A stretch of 38,986 nt of DNA from Verrucomicrobiaceae bacterium (GTDB lineage: Bacteria; Verrucomicrobiota; Verrucomicrobiia; Chthoniobacterales; JAATET01): the NCBI GenBank assembly GCA_027488755.1, contig JAIYAZ010000005.1, positions 1 to 38,986 of the forward strand, in the 5' to 3' direction. How positions within the stretch are numbered: the stretch's first letter is position 1; each line of letters opens with the position of its first letter. Below are positions 16,527-24,035 of this stretch, piece by piece. Below the pieces are notes generated by a model, which worked only from the letters and a program-made list of their open reading frames with translations, did not search any database and was not told the DNA's origin. The translations under genes were made by a program, and so were the position numbers.

Positions 16527-17543
16527 GTGCCAGGGAGCGCACCCAAGAACCACCACATCCGCCGCATCCTCACGCAGATCCTCATCGGCGTGGGGATCTT
16601 CGCGACCGTCGTCGCCCTCGCGACCCTCGTTTACATCCTTGAGGGCTGGGACCCCGGCAACGCCCTCTACATGGTGATCATCACCATCTTCGGCGTCGGT
16701 TACGGCGAGGTGGAGCCCGTCGACACCGGCATCGAGCGCTTCACCACCATGCTCACCATCATCGCCGGCCCCGTGGCCACCGTCTACGTGCTCGGCGCCC
16801 TCGTCAAAATCATCACCGAGAAGGAATTCCAAAAAGCCTTCGCCGAAAACCGGAAGCTCAAAACCATGGACGCCCTCAAACGCCACACCATCATCTGCGG
16901 CTTCGGCCGCATCGGCCAGACCATCGCCCGCGAACTCCACCGCGCCGGCCAACCCTTCCTCGTCCTCGACCGCGACGCCGCCCGCCTCGCCGAAGCCGAG
17001 GCCCACGGCTACCTCACCATCGACGGCGACGCCGGCGACGAAGACGTCCTCACCCGCGCCCACATCGACACCGCGCGCAACCTCGCCGCCGTCCTCCCCA
17101 ACGACATGGTCAACGTCTTCATCACCCTCACCGCGCGGAACATGAACCCCGCCCTCCGCATCCTCGCCCGCGCCGAAAACCCCGCCACCGAGAAAAAACT
17201 CCGCCAGGCCGGCGCCAACGACATCATCCTCCCCGCCTTCGCCGGCGGCATGCAGATCGCCCACCGCATCACCCGCCCCTCCCTCCTCGGCGTCCTCGAC
17301 GACGACGCCTCCTTCCTCAAAAACGACCTTGAGGAACTCGACGTCGAAATCAGCGAAACCCCCATCGAACCGGACAGCCACCTCGCCGGCCAGCCCCTCA
17401 CCGCCTTCCTCGACGGCATGAAAGGCCGCTGCATCGTCCTCGCCCTCCGCCACGCCGACGGCACCAACAGCCAGCACCCCGCCCCCCACACCCTCCTCCA
17501 ACCCGGCGACCGCATCGTCAGCCTCATCCGCCGCGCCGGCTAA
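16527..17543 (+). CDS. Two-helix potassium channel with RCK (TrkA-N/TrkA-C) domains
   Basis: A 338-residue channel protein: an N-terminal pore module of two membrane helices (about 14-37 and 73-95), then a cytoplasmic RCK N lobe with the Rossmann motif GFGRIG (125-130) and DRD (148-150), and a C-terminal TrkA-C lobe. Such channels gate K+ flux in response to nucleotide or ion binding. The selectivity filter reads FGVGYGE (55-61) instead of the common TTVGYGD: GYG is kept, the filter Thr is Gly56 and Asp is Glu61. The start is GTG 16527. An in-frame TAA at 16515 and the position of the first helix rule out other plausible starts. K+ selectivity is likely but less certain because of the filter change. 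Confidence 0.85.
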   Translation: MPGSAPKNHHIRRILTQILIGVGIFATVVALATLVYILEGWDPGNALYMVIITIFGVGYGEVEPVDTGIERFTTMLTIIAGPVATVYVLGALVKIITEKEFQKAFAENRKLKTMDALKRHTIICGFGRIGQTIARELHRAGQPFLVLDRDAARLAEAEAHGYLTIDGDAGDEDVLTRAHIDTARNLAAVLPNDMVNVFITLTARNMNPALRILARAENPATEKKLRQAGANDIILPAFAGGMQIAHRITRPSLLGVLDDDASFLKNDLEELDVEISETPIEPDSHLAGQPLTAFLDGMKGRCIVLALRHADGTNSQHPAPHTLLQPGDRIVSLIRRAG

Positions 17544-17605
17544 AAAATCCAGAACCCCGGAAAAAGCCCCCCCTTTCCCCTTTTCCGCGTCCTAATCCCG
17601 GAAAA

Positions 17606-19606
17606 CTAAAACCCTCCCCGCCGCAGATTCGTGCGAGGATAGTCATCCGGTCTTCCCGTCCGCTTCGGCTTATCTTTCCCCTTTGTTCCCGCGGATTTCG
17701 GGCTCACTTTGGGAAAGTCCTCTTGCTTTGAGGCACGGTAAATCTCCGGCTCTTCCCGAACGACCTCCTCGTCCCGGAAAACCTGCCGCCCATGCTCCGC
17801 GACATAATCGCGGATCACCTTCAAAAACCGCCGCGCAAATTCCACGCTCTTCTTCCGCCCCACGCCCGGCGTCCCCTCAAACGCCAGGTCGCTGTCCGGA
17901 TAAAACCGCGCCATGTGCCGCAGCGACGCGTCGGAAAAAATGATGTAGGGCGGCACGTTCTTCGCCGCCGCGATCTCCCGCCGCAGCCCGCGCAGCAGCT
18001 GAAACAGCGCGTCATCGAACGCAAAGTCCCCCGCCACCTTCCTCCGCGCCGGCCGGGCCTCCGCCCGCTTCGCCGCCGGCGCCCGCCGCACCCGCACCGC
18101 CCGTCGCTCGCGCAGCACCGCCAGCCCCTCGTCCGTGAGGTCCACCGTCGCGAACTTGTCGTCCGTCCGGCTCGCGTAACCCAGCCGGATCAACTCCGCC
18201 GCCAGCTGCTTCCAGCCCTCCGCGCTCACGTCGCGGCCGATGCCATGCGTCGGCAGCCGGTCATGCCCGCGCTCCACGATCCCCGCCGCCTCCGAGCCCC
18301 GAAGGATTTCCACCACGTGATTCAACCCGAAGCTGAACCCGCTCGCCTGCCGCACGCGGTAAAGGCACGACAGAAACTTCTGCGCCGGCACCGTCACGTC
18401 CAGCTCCTCGGGCGGATTCGTGCAATTGTCGCAGCCCCCGCAGTTCGCCTCGGGAAAATCCTCGCCAAAATACGCCAGCACCGCCCGCCGCCGGCACCCG
18501 CCGCTCTCGGCAAACTCCGCCATCACGTTCAACTGCCGCACCGCCGCCTGCCGCTCCTCCGCGTCCGGTTTCTCGTCGATCATCCGCTTCTGCTTGAGAA
18601 TGTCCCCGCGGCTGTAAAGCAGCAGGCACTCGCCCGGCAGACCGTCCCGCCCCGCGCGCCCCGTCTCCTGGTAATAACTCTCCAGGTTGCGCGGCAGATC
18701 GTAATGCACCACGAAACGCACGTTCGGCTTGTTGATGCCCATGCCGAAGGCAATCGTCGCGCAGATCACCCGCACCTCGTCGCGGAGAAACGCCTCCTGA
18801 TTCCCCGCGCGCACCGCCGCGTCCAGCCCCGCATGATACGGCAGCGCGCTCACCCCCGCCGCGGTCAGCTTCTCCGCCAGCGACTCCACCGACTTCCGCG
18901 ACAGGCAGTAAACAATCCCGCTGTCCTGCGGCCGCTCCGCCAGAAAATCCACCACCTGCTCAAACGCCCCGGCCTTCGGCGCCACGCGGTAAAACAAATT
19001 CGGCCGGTTGAAGCTCGCGACGTATTCCCGCGGCTCCCGCAGCGCCAGCCGCTCCACGATATCCTGCCGCACGCGGCTCGTCGCCGTCGCCGTCAACGCC
19101 ATCACCGGCACCTCCGGCAGCACGTCCCGCAGCTCGACCAGCCGGCGGTATTCCGGGCGGAAGTCATGCCCCCATTCGCTGATGCAATGCGCCTCGTCCA
19201 CCGCGATCAACGTCACGCCCCATTTCCGGATGTCCTCCAAAAACCCGGAAAGCAGCATCCGCTCCGGCGCGACGTAAAGCAGCCGGTAATCGCCCGCGTG
19301 CAGCCCCCGCAGCCGCCGCCGCGCCTCGTCCGGCTCCAGCGCGGAATTCAAAAACGTCGCCGCCACGCCGTTCGCCACCAGCGCGTCGACCTGATCCTTC
19401 ATCAACGCAATCAACGGCGAGATCACCAGCGTCAACCCCGGCCGCAGTAGCGCCGGCAGCTGGTAACACAGCGACTTGCCCCCGCCGGTCGGCAGCAGCG
19501 CAAACACGTCCCGACCCGCCAGCGCGTCGCCGATGATCTCCGCCTGCAACGGCCGGAACTCATCGTAACCGAACACCTCCTTCAACTTCGCGCGCGCCGC
19601 CTTCAT
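17606..19606 (-). CDS. recQ: ATP-dependent DNA helicase RecQ
   Basis: A 666-residue 3'-5' helicase used in recombination and fork repair. Motifs in order: FGYDEFRPLQ (12-21, motif 0), Walker A LPTGGGKS (38-45), DEAH (137-140), LTATAT (171-176), arginine-finger motif QETGRAGRDG (313-322), the RQC zinc site Cys371/Cys389/Cys392/Cys395, a winged-helix part, and an HRDC domain near 555-630. The last 40 residues are basic and proline-rich. I chose ATG 19606; the frame stays open to 19744, but the extra 46 residues have no family match and would overlap the divergent gene. AGGA lies ten bases before the start. The gene converges with the K+ channel gene; the 62 bases between them hold only a weak 7-bp inverted repeat (17558-17587). 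Confidence 0.95.
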   Translation of the reverse strand: MKAARAKLKEVFGYDEFRPLQAEIIGDALAGRDVFALLPTGGGKSLCYQLPALLRPGLTLVISPLIALMKDQVDALVANGVAATFLNSALEPDEARRRLRGLHAGDYRLLYVAPERMLLSGFLEDIRKWGVTLIAVDEAHCISEWGHDFRPEYRRLVELRDVLPEVPVMALTATATSRVRQDIVERLALREPREYVASFNRPNLFYRVAPKAGAFEQVVDFLAERPQDSGIVYCLSRKSVESLAEKLTAAGVSALPYHAGLDAAVRAGNQEAFLRDEVRVICATIAFGMGINKPNVRFVVHYDLPRNLESYYQETGRAGRDGLPGECLLLYSRGDILKQKRMIDEKPDAEERQAAVRQLNVMAEFAESGGCRRRAVLAYFGEDFPEANCGGCDNCTNPPEELDVTVPAQKFLSCLYRVRQASGFSFGLNHVVEILRGSEAAGIVERGHDRLPTHGIGRDVSAEGWKQLAAELIRLGYASRTDDKFATVDLTDEGLAVLRERRAVRVRRAPAAKRAEARPARRKVAGDFAFDDALFQLLRGLRREIAAAKNVPPYIIFSDASLRHMARFYPDSDLAFEGTPGVGRKKSVEFARRFLKVIRDYVAEHGRQVFRDEEVVREEPEIYRASKQEDFPKVSPKSAGTKGKDKPKRTGRPDDYPRTNLRRGGF

Positions 19607-19727
19607 CGGCCGCGCATCCTGCGGAAACCCGCGCCGCTTGGGAATCGCAAACCCGCCGCCGCCCGCCCCGCCAACGATTTCCGGCTGGCGCTGACGCCCA
19701 AGTTGCGAAACAAATTGCCAAATTGTA

Positions 19728-20633
19728 ATGGACCGATTCACCACCTACCTCCTGGCGGGAATGGCGGTGCTGCTCGCGACGGCGGCCAGCATCGCGTATT
19801 TCTCCCGCCCGCAGGAGGCGGCCGATCCCTCCCATTCGGCCCCGCCCATCCCCTCGCCGGCCCGCTCGCCCTCCCCGTTCTCGCCGCCCACCACCGCCGC
19901 CAACGTCGGCCAGATCCCCGTCAGCCCCGGCTCCCCGCTCGCCACCCCCTCCCTCCTGCTCTCCGCGTCCGCGCCCACGTCCGTGGTGCCCGCCGCGCCG
20001 ACGCCCGTGCCGTGGACCCCCGTCAACCCCGGCCAGGTGCAAACCCTCGTCTACCCCGGCTTCACCGTCGTCTACTCCCTCACCCTCGGGAACCCGCTCG
20101 TCGCCCAATACGCCATGGTCGGCGGCGCCAAACCCAAACGCTACCCGCCCGCCGTCGCCGTCAAAACCCCCAACCCCCGCCTCATCACCGCCGCCGGCTA
20201 CAGCCGCGCGCAGATGGCTCTGGGCAGCTCCATCGGCCTCTACTTCGGCAAAACCTCGGTGCCCAACACCGAGCTTATGACCAACATCGCCCCCATGGCC
20301 CCCGCCTGCCTCCAAGGCCCCTGGGCGCAGTTCGGCCCCCTCGAAGCCCGCTGGGCCGGCGAGTTCGGCTGGATCGAAATCGTCGCCGGCACGATCTTCG
20401 CGAGTCCGCCCACGCAGGTCGGCGGCATCGTCATCCCCGTCGCCTTCTTCCGCGCCTACCGCCGCTCCTATGGCGATGCCCTCGCCTTCATCATCCCGCA
20501 GACCGCCTCCGGCACGGACCTCAAGCCCTACCTCACCAGCATCGCGACCATCGAGGCCGCCACGGGCATGGACATCTTCCCGAACACGCTCGACCTCAGC
20601 TCCCGCGAGCAGGTCGCCCCCGCCGTCTGGTAG
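19728..20633 (+). CDS. Membrane-anchored NUC-fold protein lacking nuclease active-site residues
   Basis: A 301-residue protein: a membrane helix at 5-25, a Pro/Ser/Ala-rich linker (about 30-105), and a C-terminal domain that aligns by eye with DNA/RNA non-specific endonucleases (Serratia nuclease type). The DRGHxAP block appears as YSRAQMALGSS (158-168), followed by TNIAP and CLQGPWAQFGPLE (194-206), the counterpart of SNxxP and LNQGxWxxLE. The general-base His is Gln162, the first Asp of DRGH is Ser159, and the magnesium-binding Asn is Leu195; the Arg (160) and a downstream Glu (206) remain. It is therefore probably not a nuclease but a binding protein built on that fold, facing the periplasm. 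It is divergent from recQ and converges with argB. The family call is from motif order only. Confidence 0.6.
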   Translation: MDRFTTYLLAGMAVLLATAASIAYFSRPQEAADPSHSAPPIPSPARSPSPFSPPTTAANVGQIPVSPGSPLATPSLLLSASAPTSVVPAAPTPVPWTPVNPGQVQTLVYPGFTVVYSLTLGNPLVAQYAMVGGAKPKRYPPAVAVKTPNPRLITAAGYSRAQMALGSSIGLYFGKTSVPNTELMTNIAPMAPACLQGPWAQFGPLEARWAGEFGWIEIVAGTIFASPPTQVGGIVIPVAFFRAYRRSYGDALAFIIPQTASGTDLKPYLTSIATIEAATGMDIFPNTLDLSSREQVAPAVW

Positions 20634-20654
20634 CGGTCCCGCCGCCCGCGCCGG

Positions 20655-21536
20655 CTAGAGCGTGATCTCGGTGCCGATGCCCGAGTTAGTGAATATCTCG
20701 AGCAGCAGGCAATGCGGCACCTGCCCGCCCACGAGGTGGATCTTGCCGACCCCCTTCTCCAGCGCGCGCACCGCACTCTCGACCTTCGGGATCATTCCGC
20801 CGTCGATCACCTTCTCCCGGATGAGCCCGGCGATCTGCTCCGCCGTCACCGAGGGAATCAGCGAATCCTTCTGCGCGGGATTGCGCATGATGCCCGGCAC
20901 GTCGCTCACAAAGATGAGCTTCTGCGCCTTCAAGCCCGCCGCCAGCGCCGCCGCGGCCACGTCGGCGTTGATGTTCAGCACCTGCCCGTCCGCCGTCGCG
21001 CCAATCGGAGAAATCACCGGCACGATCTCCCGCTTCACCGCGTCGAGCACCGCCGCATCATTCACCGCGACCGCCTCGCCGACAAAACCAATGTCCGCCT
21101 CCGTGCCATCCTCCACGCGCTGCGGCGGCAGCTTGCGCGAAACAAACACCGTGCGCCCGGACAGCCCGACGGCCTTGCCGCCATGCTCATGGATCGACGC
21201 CACGATGGCGGGATTGATTTCGTCGTCCAGCGTCTCCTGCACGATGCGCACCGACACCTCGTCCGTCACGCGCAGGCCGTTCACAAACCGTGGCGTGATG
21301 CCCGCCGCCCGCATCTTCGCGGAGATCGCCTTGCCGCCGCCGTGCACGATCACGGGATTGATCCCGACCGCCTCCAGGAACACAACGTCCCGCAGCAACC
21401 GCTCGACCTGCTGCTCGTCCTCCATCGCGCTGCCGCCGTATTTGATGACGAACGTCTGTCCGCGAAATTGCTGAATGAACGGCAGCGCCTCGATGAGACT
21501 TTCCGTGCGCGCTGCCGGCGTGAGTTTGGTGGCCAT
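20655..21536 (-). CDS. argB: N-acetylglutamate kinase
   Basis: A 293-residue amino-acid kinase that phosphorylates N-acetylglutamate, the second step of arginine synthesis. IKYGGSAM (31-38) and VHGGGK (64-69) bind phosphates, and VNGLRVTDE and GLSGR occur in the family order. The N-terminal extension (TESLIEALPFIQQFRGQT, 11-28) corresponds to the helix that forms the hexamer in arginine-inhibited kinases, so feedback control by arginine is likely; this fits the cyclic pathway implied by argJ. It lies nine bases downstream of argJ, last in argC-argJ-argB. Confidence 0.97.
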   Translation of the reverse strand: MATKLTPAARTESLIEALPFIQQFRGQTFVIKYGGSAMEDEQQVERLLRDVVFLEAVGINPVIVHGGGKAISAKMRAAGITPRFVNGLRVTDEVSVRIVQETLDDEINPAIVASIHEHGGKAVGLSGRTVFVSRKLPPQRVEDGTEADIGFVGEAVAVNDAAVLDAVKREIVPVISPIGATADGQVLNINADVAAAALAAGLKAQKLIFVSDVPGIMRNPAQKDSLIPSVTAEQIAGLIREKVIDGGMIPKVESAVRALEKGVGKIHLVGGQVPHCLLLEIFTNSGIGTEITL

Positions 21537-21545
21537 TGGTAAAAC

Positions 21546-22736
21546 TTATTCTCCGAGGTTCAGCCGCACGTATTCCTCCGTGAGGTCCGTGGTGAACACC
21601 ACGTGCGACGCCGCGCCCGCATGCAGGTCGACGGTGACCTTGAAGGCCTTCTTAGCCGCCACGGCCTGAAGCCGCGCAAACGGCGTCTTCGCCGGCATGC
21701 CGCCGCGCACCGCGGGCACCCGGTCGTAATCAATGTCCGCACAGTCGGGGTCAAACGCCGCGCCGGAATACCCAACCGCGTCGAGAATGCGGCCCCAGTT
21801 CGGATCACCGCCCGCCCACGCACACTTCGTCAGCGTCGAGTTCGCCACCGCCTCAGCCGCCCGCTTCGCGTCCTTCGCGGTCTTCGCCCCGCGCACCTCG
21901 ACCTCGACGAAACGGCTCACGCCCTCGCCATCGAGCACGATCTTCTTCGCGAGATCCAGCGCCACGGCCTCCAGCGCCGCCTGAAAATCCGCGAGCTCCG
22001 GTCGCCCCGCCGCCTCGCTGGCCAGCAGGATCACCGTGTCGTTCGTGCTCATGTCGCCGTCGATGGTGATGCGGTTGAACGACCGCTCAACCGCCAGCCG
22101 CAGCGCCGCCCGCAACTCCGCGCGGGTGAGCGCGGCGTCCGTCGTGATCACGCTCAACATCGTCGCCATGTTCGGGTCAATCATGCCCGCGCCCTTCGCG
22201 AGCCCGCCGACGCGGAAGGTTTTTCCGCCCGAGACAAACTCCACCGCGCACTCCTTCGGCACCGTGTCGCTCGTCATGATCGCCTTCGCCGCGGCCAGGC
22301 TGCCCTTGCGGTTGATCCCGCCAGCCAGCGCGGGCACCTTCGCGGTCATCTTTTCGATCGGGAGCGGCACTCCAATGCGGCCGGTCGAGCACACGAGCAC
22401 CTCCTCGGGCTTCACCTCCAGGGCCAGCGCCGCCGCCGCGGCCATCGCCGCCGCGTTTGTCAGCCCAGGCGCGCCCGTGCACGCGTTCGCGTTGCCGCTG
22501 TTTAAAATCACCGCCCGCGTGCGCTTCGCCCGCAGGTTCGCCATCGAGAGCAGCACCGGCGCAGCCTTCACCTTGTTCGTGGTGAAGGTCGCCGCCGCCA
22601 GCGCGAGCCCATCCGCCACGATCAGCGCCATGTCGTCGCGCGTGCCTTCGGGATACTTGATGCCGGCCGAGATCGCCCCAGCGGTAAAACCACGGGCCGC
22701 GCACACGCCGCCCGAAACCTTGCGAAGTTTGGTCAT
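21546..22736 (-). CDS. argJ: Bifunctional glutamate N-acetyltransferase / ornithine acetyltransferase
   Basis: A 396-residue enzyme that moves the acetyl group from acetylornithine to glutamate, recycling it, and in bifunctional forms also uses acetyl-CoA. It is made as a precursor that cuts itself before a threonine: KGAGMIDPNMATML (181-194) holds the site, with Thr192 as the nucleophile of the beta chain. LNSGNANACTG (78-88) and STGRIG (117-122) are the conserved oxyanion-region motifs. Length and motifs are complete. It starts seven bases after the argC stop with no visible ribosome site, so coupled translation is likely. Mono- versus bifunctional activity cannot be read; no argA or argE is in the window. 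Confidence 0.97.
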   Translation of the reverse strand: MTKLRKVSGGVCAARGFTAGAISAGIKYPEGTRDDMALIVADGLALAAATFTTNKVKAAPVLLSMANLRAKRTRAVILNSGNANACTGAPGLTNAAAMAAAAALALEVKPEEVLVCSTGRIGVPLPIEKMTAKVPALAGGINRKGSLAAAKAIMTSDTVPKECAVEFVSGGKTFRVGGLAKGAGMIDPNMATMLSVITTDAALTRAELRAALRLAVERSFNRITIDGDMSTNDTVILLASEAAGRPELADFQAALEAVALDLAKKIVLDGEGVSRFVEVEVRGAKTAKDAKRAAEAVANSTLTKCAWAGGDPNWGRILDAVGYSGAAFDPDCADIDYDRVPAVRGGMPAKTPFARLQAVAAKKAFKVTVDLHAGAASHVVFTTDLTEEYVRLNLGE

Positions 22737-22743
22737 ATCGAAA

Positions 22744-23778
22744 TTAAAGCAGCGCCGTGGTCTCGTCGAACCCGGCCATGAGGTTGAAGTTCTGCACGGC
22801 CTGCCCGGCAGCGCCCTTCACGAGATTATCCTCCGCGCTCAGCAGCAGCAGCCGCCCCGCGCGCGCGTCAAAGCGCACCGCGATGTCCACGAAGTTTGTT
22901 CCGTTCACGTTCTTCGTGTCCGGCAGCGCCTCGCGCACCCGCACAAACGGCTCGTCCGCATAGGCCGCGTCGAGCGCCGCCCGCACCTGCTCCGGCGTCG
23001 CCCCCGGCGCGAGCCGCGTGAAGGTCGTTGTATGAATGCCCCGCGTCATCGGCGCAAGGTGCGGCACAAACGTGATCACCACCGGCCGGCCCGCCGCCGC
23101 GCCCAGCTCCTGCTCGATCTCGGACAAGTGCCGGTGCTTGGGAATCCCATACGCCCGCAGGCTCTCGTTGCACTCCGCGTAAAGCAACGTCACGTCGGCC
23201 TTACGCCCCGCCCCGCTCACCCCGCTCGCGCTCGCCACCGCGATGTCGCCGGCGTCGATCAACCCCGCCCGCAGCAGCGGCACCAGCGGCAGCAGAATGC
23301 TCGTCGGATAGCACCCCGCCGAGGCCACCAGCCGCGCCCCCGCGATCTGCTCCCGATGCAGCTCGGGAATGCCGTAAACCGCCTCGCTCAAAGCCTCCGG
23401 GGCCGGATGCTCCTCGCCGTAAAACTCCCGGTAAACCTCCGCATCCCGCAGCCGGAAATCCGCGCTCAGGTCAATCACCCGCCGGTCCGCCGACACCAAC
23501 GGCAGCGCAAACTCCGCCGCCAGCCCATGCGGCAGCGCGAGAAAGAAATACTGCGCCCCCGTCGCCAGCAGCACGTCCACGTTCGAGTCCACGAAGTTCA
23601 CCCCCGCAAACGTCGGCAGCCCCGCCAGCCTCGGCAGCACGTCCCCCACCGGCTTGCCCGCATGCGTGCGCGAACTCACCCCCGCGATGCGAATGCTGGG
23701 ATGGCGGGCCAGCAAGGCGCACAGCTCCTCTCCCGAGTAGCCATTGGCACCCACGATTGCGACGGGAACGACGGACAT
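22744..23778 (-). CDS. argC: N-acetyl-gamma-glutamyl-phosphate reductase
   Basis: A 344-residue NADPH enzyme for the third step of arginine synthesis. The Rossmann motif GANGYSGEE (10-18) opens the protein and the catalytic cysteine is Cys156 in SAGCYPTS. VSGAGRK and the late LVKGAAGQAVQNFNLM are standard for the family (type 1). ATG 23778 is chosen because the Rossmann strand begins at residue 6; the frame stays open upstream, but the extra part lacks similarity. A TACGGT hexamer ends six bases before this ATG, suggesting a leaderless transcript. It is the first gene of argC-argJ-argB. Confidence 0.97.
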   Translation of the reverse strand: MSVVPVAIVGANGYSGEELCALLARHPSIRIAGVSSRTHAGKPVGDVLPRLAGLPTFAGVNFVDSNVDVLLATGAQYFFLALPHGLAAEFALPLVSADRRVIDLSADFRLRDAEVYREFYGEEHPAPEALSEAVYGIPELHREQIAGARLVASAGCYPTSILLPLVPLLRAGLIDAGDIAVASASGVSGAGRKADVTLLYAECNESLRAYGIPKHRHLSEIEQELGAAAGRPVVITFVPHLAPMTRGIHTTTFTRLAPGATPEQVRAALDAAYADEPFVRVREALPDTKNVNGTNFVDIAVRFDARAGRLLLLSAEDNLVKGAAGQAVQNFNLMAGFDETTALL

Positions 23779-23784
23779 GTGCGC

Positions 23785-23814
23785 ACCGTAACGAACCCCG
23801 GGGACCAGTGACGA
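23785..23814 (-). promoter_or_regulatory. Putative leaderless promoter of argCJB
   Basis: On the minus strand, TCGTCA (23809-23814, 4 of 6 matches to -35), an 18-base spacer, and TACGGT (23785-23790), six bases before the argC ATG. I see no arginine-repressor box. Confidence 0.35.
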
Positions 23815-23868
23815 GTGAGAATCACGCGGCGCCGTTTCCCGCCAGCCCGCGTGCGGCCAAATTCTCAC
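23815..23868. repeat. Nested inverted repeat between argC and tRNA-Pro
   Basis: Outer arms GTGAGAAT (23815-23822) and ATTCTCAC (23861-23868), inner arms CACGCG (23823-23828) and CGCGTG (23848-23853), with a 19-base loop and a 7-base bulge on one side. It lies upstream of both divergent promoters and touches the tRNA promoter -35. It may be a protein-binding site or a structured DNA element. Confidence 0.5.
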
Positions 23869-23870
23869 GC

Positions 23871-23899
23871 TTGACCGCACCCCCGCCCTGTCGTTTACT
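23871..23899 (+). promoter_or_regulatory. Promoter of tRNA-Pro
   Basis: TTGACC (23871-23876, 5 of 6 matches) and TTTACT (23894-23899, 4 of 6) with the optimal 17-base spacer, about 35 bases before the mature tRNA 5' end. Confidence 0.65.
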
Positions 23900-23934
23900 T
23901 CCTCTCCGCTGTGGCACCGCCACACATCGAAAAA

Positions 23935-24008
23935 CGGGCTGTGGCTCAGCTTGGTAGAGCGCTTGAATGGGGTTCAAGAGGTCGTGGGTTCGAATCCCGC
24001 CAGCCCGA
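23935..24008 (+). tRNA. tRNA-Pro (anticodon GGG)
   Basis: A complete cloverleaf. The acceptor pairs CGGGCTG (23935-23941) with CAGCCCG (24001-24007). The D arm is GCTC/GAGC with GG in its loop. The anticodon stem CTTGA/TCAAG encloses the loop ATGGGGT with anticodon GGG at 23969-23971. The T arm is GTGGG/CCCGC with TTCGAAT in the loop. Discriminator A73 and a first pair C1-G72 agree with proline identity. CCA is not encoded; a run of six T follows at once. The tRNA reads CCC (and CCU) codons, which fits the C-rich coding here. Confidence 0.95.
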
Positions 24009-24035
24009 TTTTTTCGATATCGCGGGATTAGAACC

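Noticed and set aside
17558-17587. CGGAAAA / TTTTCCG inverted repeat between the K+ channel gene and recQ as a terminator
   Set aside because: The loop is 16 bases and no T-run follows in either direction; too weak to call.
19607-19744. A longer recQ start at 19744
   Set aside because: The added 46 residues have no similarity to RecQ N-termini and overlap the divergent gene start.
23779-23868. Arginine-repressor operator or riboswitch upstream of argC
   Set aside because: No match to the ARG-box consensus and no conserved riboswitch core was found by eye; only an unexplained inverted repeat is present.
23967-24035. Extension of the papain-like protein upstream into the tRNA
   Set aside because: It would translate the tRNA gene; the signal peptide begins at ATG 24036.
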